64,000 nt of DNA. Origin: Asanoa ishikariensis. GTDB lineage: Bacteria > Actinomycetota > Actinomycetes > Mycobacteriales > Micromonosporaceae. Positions 36,045 to 43,833 of this stretch are shown here, piece after piece. A program made the translations under genes and the position numbers. The first letter of the stretch is position 1. Every line of letters starts with the position of its first letter. Below the pieces are notes generated by a model. It was not told the DNA's origin. It saw only the letters and a list, made by a program, of their open reading frames with translations, and made no database searches. Location: assembly GCF_900107455.1 (NCBI RefSeq), contig NZ_FNQB01000001.1, forward strand, positions 2,604,001 to 2,668,000, in the 5' to 3' direction.

Positions 36045-36709
36045 CGGCTCGGGTGCGGGTCGTCTCGTACAACATCCATAGCTCCAAGGACGACCTGCGC
36101 GCGCTCGCCGCGGTGGTCGCCGACCTCGCGCCCGACGTGCTGATCGTGCAGGAGGGTGCCCGGCGGTTCCGCTGGCGCCAGAAGAACGCGACCCTGGCCG
36201 ACCGGCTGCGGATGGTGGTCGGCGGCGGCGGCCTCTGGTCGCTCGGCAACCTGGTGCTGACCACGCTGCGGGTACGCGTGCTGGAGACCCGTGACGTCCG
36301 CTACCCCCTGGTGCCCGGCCACCACATGCGCGGCGCGGTGTTCGCCACCTGCGCGGTGCCCGGTGCCCGGTTCGTGGTGACCGGCTCCCACCTGTCGACC
36401 GACCCGGCGGTGCGCCCGGTGCAGGCGGCGGCCTGGCGGGCCGAGATGCGCGGCAGCGACCTGCCCGTCGTGGCGGCGGGCGACCTCAACGCGGAGCCCG
36501 GCGACCCGACCTGGGCCGCGGTCGCCGACGGGCTGCACATCGCGGGAACGGCACCGACCCACCCGTCGTCCGGCCCGCGCCGCGCCATCGACGGCGTCTT
36601 CGTCGACAAGCGCATCGAGGTGGCCAGCTTCCGGGTCGTGGATTCCGAGCAGGCCCGCCGCGCCAGCGACCATCTCCCGATAGCCGTCGATCTGGTGCTA
36701 CCCGACTAG
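36041..36709 (+). CDS. Endonuclease/exonuclease/phosphatase (EEP) family protein
   Basis: This 222-residue protein has the DNase I-like fold: YNIHSSKDD near the start, VQEGARR (the catalytic Glu), GDLNAEPGD and SDHLPIAVDL in the expected order. EEP members cut DNA or hydrolyse phospholipids and nucleotide phosphates; the target here is not known. The ATG at 36041 overlaps the glucokinase stop, so the two genes are co-translated. Confidence 0.83.
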   Translation: MTARVRVVSYNIHSSKDDLRALAAVVADLAPDVLIVQEGARRFRWRQKNATLADRLRMVVGGGGLWSLGNLVLTTLRVRVLETRDVRYPLVPGHHMRGAVFATCAVPGARFVVTGSHLSTDPAVRPVQAAAWRAEMRGSDLPVVAAGDLNAEPGDPTWAAVADGLHIAGTAPTHPSSGPRRAIDGVFVDKRIEVASFRVVDSEQARRASDHLPIAVDLVLPD

Positions 36710-36741
36710 ACAGGACACGCGGCCACCGGAAGGATCGGGCG

Positions 36742-38157
36742 GTGTCCACCGCCAACGACAGCTTCGACCCTTCCACCACCCTCTGGCGCGACGGCCGTCC
36801 GGTCTATGACCGGCGCGACACGGTCTGTGTGGTCGGTGCCGGCGCCAGCGGCCTCGCCGCCGTCAAGAACCTGCGCGAGCACGGCTTCGGCGTCGACTGC
36901 TACGAGCGGGAGACCAGCGTCGGTGGCGCCTGGAACTGGCGGCACGACCGCAGCCCGGTCTACGCCAACACCCACCTGATCTCGTCGAAGCCGTTCACCC
37001 AGTTCCCGGACTTCCCGATGCCGGACACCTGGCCGGACTACCCGCACCACAGCCAGCTCCTGTCCTACCTGGAGCGGTACGCCGACCACTTCGACCTCAA
37101 CTCGCACGTCTGGTTCGGCACCGAGGTGGTCAAGGTCGAGCCGGCCGACGACACGAGCTGGGACGTGACCACCCGCAGCGCCGGCGGTGTCGGCTCCGAG
37201 CGGACCCACCGCTACCTGGCCGTCGTGCTGGCCAACGGGCACAACTGGGCGCCGAAGCAACCGGCCTACGAGGGCCTCGACGAGTTCCGCGGGCAGACCA
37301 TCCACGCTTCCGCTTACAAGGACCCCAAGGAGCTGCGCGGCCGCCGGGTGCTGGTGGTCGGCGGCGGCAACACCGGCTGTGACATCGCGGTCGAGGCGGC
37401 GACGTCGGCGAGCCAGACCTGGCACTCCACCCGGCGCGGCTACTGGTACCTGCCGAAGTATCTGCTCGGCCGCCCCGCCGACCAGGTCAACGACCAGATG
37501 CAGGCGACCCGGCTGCCGCTGGGAGTGCGGCAGTGGCTGGCCGCCCGCACGCTGCGGCTCACCGTCGGCGACCAGAGCCGGTTCGGGCTGCCCAAGCCCG
37601 ACCACAAGGTCTTCGAGACCCACCCGATCTCCAACAGCCAACTGATCTATCACCTCGGCCACGGCACCATCACGCCCGTGCCCGACGTGAAGCGCTTCCA
37701 CCGGAGCGGGGTCGAGCTCACCGACGGCCGCCAGGTCGAGCCCGACCTGGTCGTCTTCGCCACCGGCTACCTGCCCCGGTTCGAGTTCCTCGCGCCCGAG
37801 ATCCTCGGCGCCGACGAGCACGGCCGGCCCACCCTCTACCTGCACGCCTTCCCGCGTACGTACCCGACGCTCGCCGTCGCCGGCCTGCTGCAGCCCGACT
37901 CCGGGCTGTTCCCGCTGGTGCACTGGCAGACCGTGCTGATCGCGCGCTGGCTGCGGCTGCGCGACCGCGACCTGGAACGGGCGGCCGCGTTCTGGTCGCG
38001 TGCCTCGGCCGACGTGGGCAAGCGCTGGAACCGGGCCCGGGTCAAGGACTCCACCCGGCACTGGTTCGAGGTCAACCACGTCGACTACCTGCGGGCCCTC
38101 CAGGGCGCCCTGGACGAGCTCTCCCCGGCCACCGCGACGGCAAGGAGCACGCGATGA
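36742..38157 (+). CDS. Flavin-containing monooxygenase
   Basis: This 471-residue protein binds FAD via VCVVGAGASGLAAVKNL (about 30-46) and NADPH via VLVVGGGNTGCDIAVEA (about 203-219). Between them is the class B signature FRGQTIHASAY, matching the F-x-G-x-x-x-H-x-x-x-Y pattern of FMO and Baeyer-Villiger types. GGAAGG lies eight bases before the GTG at 36742. It oxidises a soft nucleophile or ketone that cannot be named. Its end overlaps the next gene (ATGA), a hydrolase-fold protein, suggesting a two-step degradation. Confidence 0.85.
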   Translation: MSTANDSFDPSTTLWRDGRPVYDRRDTVCVVGAGASGLAAVKNLREHGFGVDCYERETSVGGAWNWRHDRSPVYANTHLISSKPFTQFPDFPMPDTWPDYPHHSQLLSYLERYADHFDLNSHVWFGTEVVKVEPADDTSWDVTTRSAGGVGSERTHRYLAVVLANGHNWAPKQPAYEGLDEFRGQTIHASAYKDPKELRGRRVLVVGGGNTGCDIAVEAATSASQTWHSTRRGYWYLPKYLLGRPADQVNDQMQATRLPLGVRQWLAARTLRLTVGDQSRFGLPKPDHKVFETHPISNSQLIYHLGHGTITPVPDVKRFHRSGVELTDGRQVEPDLVVFATGYLPRFEFLAPEILGADEHGRPTLYLHAFPRTYPTLAVAGLLQPDSGLFPLVHWQTVLIARWLRLRDRDLERAAAFWSRASADVGKRWNRARVKDSTRHWFEVNHVDYLRALQGALDELSPATATARSTR

Positions 38158-38963
38158 CCTCCGTGCGGATCATGCGTACCCGCGACTGGGCCCACCCGGT
38201 GCCGCCCGCCCGCCGCGAGGTGCTCACGGCGACCCCCGAGCTGCCCGACGACAGCAAGCCACCGGTGCTGTTCGTGCCGGGTTTCGGGCACGGCGCCTGG
38301 GCGTACGCGGAGCACTGGCTGGAGCACGCCGCCGGGCGCGGCTTCGCGGCCCACGCGGTCAGCCCGCGCGGCCACGGCAACAGCGAGCCGGCGCCGAAGG
38401 CGGAGCTACGCGCGTACGCGCACGACGTCGTGCAGGTCGCCGCCGGACTGCCGCGCCAGGCGGTGCTGGTCGGCCACGGCGCCGGCGCGCTCGTGGTGGC
38501 GCACGCGCTGGCTCGCTATCCCGCCCGCGCCGGTGTGCTGGCCGCGCCGGTGTTCGGCGGCTGGGCGACGCTGGGCCTGGCCCTGCGCCACAACCTGTTC
38601 GGCACCCTGCCGGCCGCGTTCGGTGGGAAGCTGCGGCTCGCCCGGCGGCAGTTGTTCAGCCGGGCCCTGCCGGAGCCGGCCGCCCGGGAGTACCTGCGGC
38701 GGATCGGCCACGCCTCGCCGCGCGCCCAGTGGGAGCTGTTGCGGTCCCGTCCGCCGGAGGAGCCGGTCGGTGCCCCGCCGGTGCTGGTGGTCGGCACCCC
38801 CGACGACCGGGTGGTGCCCCGGTCCGCGCTCGACAAGGTGGCCCGCCGCTACGGTGGCGCACCGCTGCTGTTCCCCGGCATGGGCCACGACCTGATGCTC
38901 GACGCCCGCTGGCCGGAGCCCCTCGACGCGATCCTGGACTGGCTGGAGAAGGGCGAGCACTAG
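38154..38963 (+). CDS. Alpha/beta-hydrolase fold protein lacking the nucleophile serine
   Basis: This 269-residue protein of the alpha/beta-hydrolase fold has the usual PGFGHGAWAY oxyanion region. The nucleophile elbow reads GHGAGA, with Gly109 at the expected Ser/Asp/Cys. An acidic residue (GTPDDRVVP) and late histidine (GMGHDLM) remain. The family thus keeps two members of the triad but not the nucleophile. It could be a cofactor-independent enzyme, such as a proton-transfer lyase or dioxygenase-like member, or a binding protein. It is co-translated with the monooxygenase via an ATGA overlap. Its TAG stop forms part of the CTAG duplication around the MITE. Confidence 0.78.
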   Translation: MTSVRIMRTRDWAHPVPPARREVLTATPELPDDSKPPVLFVPGFGHGAWAYAEHWLEHAAGRGFAAHAVSPRGHGNSEPAPKAELRAYAHDVVQVAAGLPRQAVLVGHGAGALVVAHALARYPARAGVLAAPVFGGWATLGLALRHNLFGTLPAAFGGKLRLARRQLFSRALPEPAAREYLRRIGHASPRAQWELLRSRPPEEPVGAPPVLVVGTPDDRVVPRSALDKVARRYGGAPLLFPGMGHDLMLDARWPEPLDAILDWLEKGEH

Positions 38964-39123
38964 GGGTGTCTCGTGGATCAAGGCGGCACTCCGACGGCCC
39001 CAGACGACGCCCGACCGCACGCGAAGAGCGGCCAGATACAACACCGGTATCCGACCACTCTCCGCGCACGCCCGGACGCCGCCTGGGCCTCGCCGGAGCA
39101 CCACCTTGATCCACGAGACACCC
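38964..39123. mobile_element. 160-bp MITE with 20-bp terminal inverted repeats, CTAG duplication
   Basis: GGGTGTCTCGTGGATCAAGG (38964-38983) and its exact complement (39104-39123) bound a 160-bp non-coding element, with a further partly matching 8 bases inward. On both sides the four bases CTAG occur (38960-38963 and 39124-39127), as a target-site duplication. Known IS5-family elements duplicate YTAR, which CTAG fits, so an IS5-type transposase could have moved it in trans. Removing one copy plus the element restores a single CTAG shared by the stops of the flanking convergent genes. Confidence 0.8.
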
Positions 39124-40164
39124 CTAGCTGCTGGAACGGACCACCAACGTCGGCTCGAAGACGACCGCGGTGGTCTCGCGCCGGGGCTCGTCGATGAGGG
39201 CCATCAGCATCCGGGCCGCCTCGGCCGCCATGTCCTCCAGGGGCTGGCGGACCGTGGTCAACTGCGGGCGGGCGGCCAGTGCGGCGCTGCTGTCGTCGAA
39301 GCCGACGACCGCGATCTCGTCGGGCACCCGGCGGCCGAGCTCGTGCAGCGCGCCCAACCCGCCCTGGGCCATCAGGTCGTTGGCGACGAAGACGCCGTCG
39401 AGGTCGGGATATTCCGCCAGCAGCTCGCGCATGCCGCGGTCGCCGCTGTCGTAGGTGAAGTTGCCGGTGACCGACGGGACGAACAACTGGCCGTGCCGGG
39501 CCATCGCCGCGCGGAAGCCGCTGCTGCGGTCCACGCTCGCGGGCACGTCGATCGGGCCGGTGATCATGCCGATCCGGCGCCGGCCACGGGCCACCAGGTG
39601 GTCAGCGGCGAGCGCGGCACCGCGGTCGTTGGCCACGTCGACGTGGCTGATCGGCACGGGGCGGGCCGGGCGACCGATCACCACGCCGGCGAGCCCGGCG
39701 TCGGCGAGGAGCTGGGGGAGCGTGTCGCCGGGGTGCAGCGAGAGCACCACCGAGCCGTCGGCCTGGCCCTGGCGCAGGTCGCCGACGAGCTGGCCGCGGG
39801 CCTGGTCGGCGCCGACGAGCTGGAGCGCGAGCTGGATGCCGGCCGGGCGCAGCGCGCTCATCAGGCCGCCGACGACCCGGCCGAAGAACGGGTCGCTGAA
39901 GAACCGGCTCATGAACGGGTCGTCGTCGTGGCTCTCCGAGTCGGAGACCACGAGGGCGATCGTGCCGGTGCGCCGGGTGACCAGCGAGCGGGCCGCGCGG
40001 TTGGCCACGTAGCCCGTGGCGTTCACCGCGCTCCACACGACCTCGTGCAGCTCCGGGTTGACGTTGCGGATGCCGTTGATGACGCGGGACACGGTGGCGC
40101 GGGAGACCCCGGCCAGCCGGGCCACGTCCTCCAGGGTCGGCAGGCGTGCGTTGTCAGTGGTCAC
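39124..40164 (-). CDS. LacI-family transcriptional repressor of the beta-glucan module
   Basis: This 346-residue LacI-type regulator has an N-terminal helix-turn-helix and hinge (TLEDVARLAGVSRATVSRVIN, in outline, about 8-28) and a periplasmic-binding-protein-like sensor domain. The GTG at 40164 is taken because the HTH starts seven residues later and an upstream stretch has no domain. A GAGAGGG site lies about ten bases before it. It sits next to the glucan hydrolase gene and near three identical palindromes, one of them 36 bp upstream of its own start, so autoregulation and control of the GH genes is likely. The inducer is unknown, probably a beta-gluco-oligosaccharide. Confidence 0.88.
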   Translation of the reverse strand: MTTDNARLPTLEDVARLAGVSRATVSRVINGIRNVNPELHEVVWSAVNATGYVANRAARSLVTRRTGTIALVVSDSESHDDDPFMSRFFSDPFFGRVVGGLMSALRPAGIQLALQLVGADQARGQLVGDLRQGQADGSVVLSLHPGDTLPQLLADAGLAGVVIGRPARPVPISHVDVANDRGAALAADHLVARGRRRIGMITGPIDVPASVDRSSGFRAAMARHGQLFVPSVTGNFTYDSGDRGMRELLAEYPDLDGVFVANDLMAQGGLGALHELGRRVPDEIAVVGFDDSSAALAARPQLTTVRQPLEDMAAEAARMLMALIDEPRRETTAVVFEPTLVVRSSS

Positions 40165-40199
40165 GTCGCGCGTCGGCCCTCTCGTGTCGGACCGGCAGG

Positions 40200-40213
40200 G
40201 GAGAGCGCTCTCC
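40200..40213. promoter_or_regulatory. Operator GGAGAGCGCTCTCC upstream of the lacI gene
   Basis: A perfect 14-bp palindrome, 36 bp upstream of the regulator's GTG. It is identical to two copies at 43701 and 43806, pointing to autoregulation by this LacI-type repressor. Confidence 0.8.
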
Positions 40214-40276
40214 GCCGCCGGCGTGGCCAACGCTAGCAGGGTGGCGGACACCGGAGCGCCCGCCACCCATGCGCGC

Positions 40277-43200
40277 TCACCGATATACGCCGAACTCCCA
40301 CAGCGAATAGCCGTACGCGGTGGCCCGGGTCTGTCCGTTCATCCGGACGTAGCGGCCGGTGCCGTTGATCGCGAGGCTGTCGAAGCCCCCGTTGCCGGAC
40401 GTCGTCGCGTACACCGTGCTCCAGGTGTTGCCGTCGTTCGAGGTCTGCACCTGGTAGCCCGTCGCGTACGCCGCCTCCCATGCGAGCTGCACGTGGTTGA
40501 AGGACTGCACCGAGCCGAGGTCCACCTGCACCCACGCCGTCGGCACCCACTCGCTGGCCCACCGGGTGGCGTAGTCGCCGTCGACGGCGTACGCCGGAAG
40601 CTGTGGGCCGTTGGTCCCCGTCGGCTGGTACGTCGACGCGGTCACCGGCCGGCCCCGGGCGAGGTTGGTGCCCGCGACGGTCGGCGGCACGACCTTGAAC
40701 GAGCGCTGCTCGATGCCCACGTTGCCCTGGCCGTCGAACGCGTAGACGTAGACCTTCCACACGCCGAGCTGCTCGGGCGCCCGCACGGAGAACGTGCCGT
40801 TGCCGGTCTCCGTGAACGTGACGTTCGAGAAGCCCGTGCCGCCGGTGATGTGCTTGTTGCTGAACATCAGGTGGTAGCGGACCAGGTCGCCCTGCGGGTC
40901 CGTGGCGGCGACCGACAGCGGGAACGTGCCGCCGGCCGGCACCGCGGTCTGCGAGCCGACGGTCATGCCGGTGATCTCGGGCGGTGTGTTCGGAGCCGGC
41001 TGGCCGGAGTACGCCTGCCGGAGCGCGTGGTAGCCCCACCGGCGCCAGCCACCCGTGCTCACGTTGAGCCAGACGCCGCCGAAGTCGTTCTCGAGTCCGT
41101 AGTGGAACTCGGTGGCCCCGAGCGCGACACCCGGGTGCGACTTGATCGCCGCCCAGCTCGCCGCGTACCCGGCCCGCTTCTCCAGGTCCGACGGCTCGTC
41201 CGGCACGCCGTTGACGTCGTTCGGGACCTCCCACTCCCCGTCGGGTCCGGCCTCGGTGACGATGTACGGCTTGGTGTAGCCGCCCGCGATCCAGTCGTTC
41301 TTCACCCCGCCGATCGCGCCGTACGAGTTGACGGCGAGCAGGTCCAGCGCCGGCGAGTACGGCTTGTAGTACGTCCAGGCGTGGGTGTACGCGTCGGTCG
41401 AGGTGACCGGGTGGTTGGGGTCGGCGGCGTGGATGGCCACCGCCACCTCGTTGACGAACCGGGCGTACGCCACCCGCCGCGCCTCGACCACGTCCGCCGC
41501 CAGTCCGTGGTCCTGCATGGTCAGGATGACCTCGTTGCCGACGTCCCACATCAGGACGCCCTGCCGACCCTTGAGCGCGTTGACCCGGGCGACGATCTCG
41601 GCCTTGACGCTGTTCTTGTACGCGGTGTCGTTGACGTAGTCGGCGCCCTGGTTGAGCCAGTGCCCGACGACCACCTTGATCCCGTGCCGGGCGGCGGTGT
41701 CCAGCAGCACCGGGGTCTGCGCGTCGTCGACGCCCCAGGTGCGGATCGTGTTGACGCCCATGTTCTTCAGGTCCCGCATATACCCGTCGGCCGCGCCCTG
41801 CGGCGGGCCGTAGGTGAGGCCACGCACCTCCCACGGCGCCCCGTTGACCTGGAGCTGCCAGTTGCCCTGCGTCCCGGTGACCCGCACGACACTGGGACCG
41901 GCCGGCACCGCCGGGTCGGTCATCGCGGCCGGCGTCGTGCCGGTGGCCCGGGCGACCGAGACCGAGTCGACGCTGAGCACGCCGCCCGAGGTGGTCTCGG
42001 GCGTCGGGACGGTGAAGCCGGCGATGCCGCTCGGGTACAGGCCACCGATGGCCAGGTCGAACCGCAGGTAGAAGCCGTGGTGCACGGCCGCCTGCCAGGC
42101 GGTGACGCCGACCTGGCTCTCGCGGACGACCCAGGTCTGCCGCCCGTCGAGGTAGAACCGGATCTCCTCGTCGGTCTTCGTGCGGTCGATCACCTGGCTG
42201 TACTCGTGGTAGCCGGCCTGGCAGCCGGTGCAGGACGCGAGCCCGCTGGTGCGGCCGTTGTACTCACCGCACGGACCGTCCGGAGCGGTGCCGCAGTGCA
42301 GCGTCTGCGAGAGCTGGTTGCGCCCGTTGACGCCGCTCATGATGTCTGTCTCGCCGACGCCCGGCCAGTTGGTGTAGTTGCCACGGAAGGCGGCGCCGGT
42401 GGCCCGGAACGCCGGCCAGTAGCCGAGGCCGTTGGCGACATCCGGCTGCTTGAGCACCGCGCTGAACCGGGTGAGCTGGCCGGGTTGTGGGGCGAAGTCG
42501 GTGCGCTGGGTCTCGATGCGACCCGAGGTCCAGTTGCCGGCGCCGTCCTTCGTCGCCCGGATCGAGAGCCGGCCCGCGCCGTCGAGGGTGGCGTTCGCGG
42601 CGCTGGCGGTCTCGACCGAGCCGGTGCCCCAGTTGGCCGCGCCGCCCGGGTACTGCGTGCCGGTGCGGACCAGCCAGTTGGCGGCCGAGGGCGCGGAGTT
42701 GGCGGCGCCGGTGAAGTCGTCGCTCCAGACCGTCTGCCAGGTGCCGGGGTCCGGGTCGGGGTTCGTGCTTCCGCCGGTCGTGAAGACCTGGAGCTCCCAC
42801 AGCGAGTAGCCGTAGCCCGATCCGCGGGCCGTGCCGTACATCCTGACGTAGCGACCCGTGCCGGTGACGCTCAGCGTCTGCGTGCCGCCCGCGCCGGTCG
42901 TGGTCGCGTACACGTCGGTCCAGGTGGTGCCGTTGGTCGAGGTCTGGATCTGGAACGCGCGGCCGTAGGCGCCTTCCCACTGCAACACGACCCGGCAGAC
43001 GCTTTGGCTGGAGCCCAGGTCGACGTGGATCCACTGTGGATCGGCGAAGACGCTCGACCAGCGGGTGCCAGGGTTGCCGTCGACGGCCATCGCCGCGTCG
43101 ACGCCGGCGCCTTCCGTCGAGGAGGCGGTGGCGGGCCGGCCCTGCGCGGCGTTCGTGGTGCCGCAAACGCCAGGGTTTCCGGTGCCGCCGATCGTGCCGT

Positions 43201-43663
43201 GCACCTGGAACTCCCACAGGGAGTAGCCGTAGCCGCTGTTGCGGACCGTGCCGTACATCCGGACGTAGCGGCCCGAGCCGGTGACGGCGAGCGTCTGTAC
43301 GCCGCCCGGGCCGGTCGTGGTCGAGTAGATGTCGGTCCAGGTCGTGCCGTTCGGCGACGTCTGGAGCTGGAAGGCGCGGGCGGACGCGCCCTCCCAGTTC
43401 AGCGTGATCTGCGTGATGGAGGCGGTGGCGCCGAGGTCTACCTGGATCCACTGGGGATCCGCCCAGGCCGAGCCCCAACGGGTGCCGGCGTTGCCGTCGA
43501 CGGCGGCGGAGGCGGGCACGTCGGCGCCCTGCGCGGAGGACGCGACCGCGGGTTTGCCCTGGGAGATGACGGCGTCGGCGGCGTTGGCCGCGGGTGCGGC
43601 GACCGCGAGCCCGGTGACGGTGAGAAGGGCGGCCACTGCGGCCGTGAGCAGGCGAGTTTTCAC
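40277..43663 (-). CDS. Secreted multidomain GH16 + clan GH-A protein with three F5/8C modules
   Basis: This is a secreted 1128-residue protein. In order it has: signal peptide (1-28, ending ANA); F5/8-type carbohydrate-binding domains 1 (about 31-158) and 2 (about 170-295); a GH16 domain (about 305-570); a GH2/GH5-like clan GH-A barrel (about 595-885); an Ig-like module (about 893-992); and a third F5/8-type domain (about 998-1128). The barrel has acid/base E711 (WDVGNE) and nucleophile E804 (VTEAGP). The GH16 site GETDIMSG has nucleophile E438 and D440, but Ser443 where the family acid/base Glu stands. It probably acts on beta-1,3-type glucans at the cell exterior. The GTG at 43663 begins the signal peptide; longer frames upstream cross the operator. 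Confidence 0.87.
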   Translation of the reverse strand: MKTRLLTAAVAALLTVTGLAVAAPAANAADAVISQGKPAVASSAQGADVPASAAVDGNAGTRWGSAWADPQWIQVDLGATASITQITLNWEGASARAFQLQTSPNGTTWTDIYSTTTGPGGVQTLAVTGSGRYVRMYGTVRNSGYGYSLWEFQVHGTIGGTGNPGVCGTTNAAQGRPATASSTEGAGVDAAMAVDGNPGTRWSSVFADPQWIHVDLGSSQSVCRVVLQWEGAYGRAFQIQTSTNGTTWTDVYATTTGAGGTQTLSVTGTGRYVRMYGTARGSGYGYSLWELQVFTTGGSTNPDPDPGTWQTVWSDDFTGAANSAPSAANWLVRTGTQYPGGAANWGTGSVETASAANATLDGAGRLSIRATKDGAGNWTSGRIETQRTDFAPQPGQLTRFSAVLKQPDVANGLGYWPAFRATGAAFRGNYTNWPGVGETDIMSGVNGRNQLSQTLHCGTAPDGPCGEYNGRTSGLASCTGCQAGYHEYSQVIDRTKTDEEIRFYLDGRQTWVVRESQVGVTAWQAAVHHGFYLRFDLAIGGLYPSGIAGFTVPTPETTSGGVLSVDSVSVARATGTTPAAMTDPAVPAGPSVVRVTGTQGNWQLQVNGAPWEVRGLTYGPPQGAADGYMRDLKNMGVNTIRTWGVDDAQTPVLLDTAARHGIKVVVGHWLNQGADYVNDTAYKNSVKAEIVARVNALKGRQGVLMWDVGNEVILTMQDHGLAADVVEARRVAYARFVNEVAVAIHAADPNHPVTSTDAYTHAWTYYKPYSPALDLLAVNSYGAIGGVKNDWIAGGYTKPYIVTEAGPDGEWEVPNDVNGVPDEPSDLEKRAGYAASWAAIKSHPGVALGATEFHYGLENDFGGVWLNVSTGGWRRWGYHALRQAYSGQPAPNTPPEITGMTVGSQTAVPAGGTFPLSVAATDPQGDLVRYHLMFSNKHITGGTGFSNVTFTETGNGTFSVRAPEQLGVWKVYVYAFDGQGNVGIEQRSFKVVPPTVAGTNLARGRPVTASTYQPTGTNGPQLPAYAVDGDYATRWASEWVPTAWVQVDLGSVQSFNHVQLAWEAAYATGYQVQTSNDGNTWSTVYATTSGNGGFDSLAINGTGRYVRMNGQTRATAYGYSLWEFGVYR

Positions 43664-43700
43664 GGGGGACTGCCTTTCCGGAGAGGGGACGGAGCTCTTT

Positions 43701-43714
43701 GGAGAGCGCTCTCC
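43701..43714. promoter_or_regulatory. Operator GGAGAGCGCTCTCC upstream of the GH16 gene
   Basis: A perfect 14-bp palindrome (16 bp if the flanking T and A are counted), 37 bp upstream of the GH16 GTG and within its expected promoter region on the minus strand. Confidence 0.85.
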
Positions 43715-43747
43715 AGTGCTGGCAGTGTTGCGCTCGACATTCATCGA

Positions 43748-43770
43748 TGTCAAGGCATGTGGCCTTGACA
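43748..43770. promoter_or_regulatory. Back-to-back -35 boxes in a perfect palindrome
   Basis: TGTCAAGGC and its complement GCCTTGACA flank ATGTG. TTGACA on the plus strand is at 43765-43770 and on the minus strand at 43753-43748. Each is a consensus -35 pointing to one of the divergent GH genes, with weak -10 matches downstream. The operators lie about 34-36 bp beyond each, near the expected transcript starts. Confidence 0.55.
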
Positions 43771-43805
43771 GGAGATCGGTCGTACCGGACGCTGGAGAAC
43801 GTTTC

Positions 43806-43819
43806 GGAGAGCGCTCTCC
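43806..43819. promoter_or_regulatory. Operator GGAGAGCGCTCTCC upstream of the GH1 gene
   Basis: A perfect 14-bp palindrome ending 14 bp before the GH1 ATG. A bound repressor would also cover the ribosome binding site region (AAGGGAG). Confidence 0.85.
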
Positions 43820-43833
43820 AAGGGAGTGATCAG

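Noticed and set aside
38973-39197. Short ORF across the MITE and into the LacI gene
   Set aside because: It lies in the inverted-repeat element and has no ribosome binding site; the element is non-coding.
40016-43768. A 1250-codon open frame on the plus strand, antisense to the GH16 gene
   Set aside because: It is a consequence of high GC codon bias opposite a long gene. Its translation is low-complexity Arg/Val/Gly/Asp with no domain or ribosome binding site.
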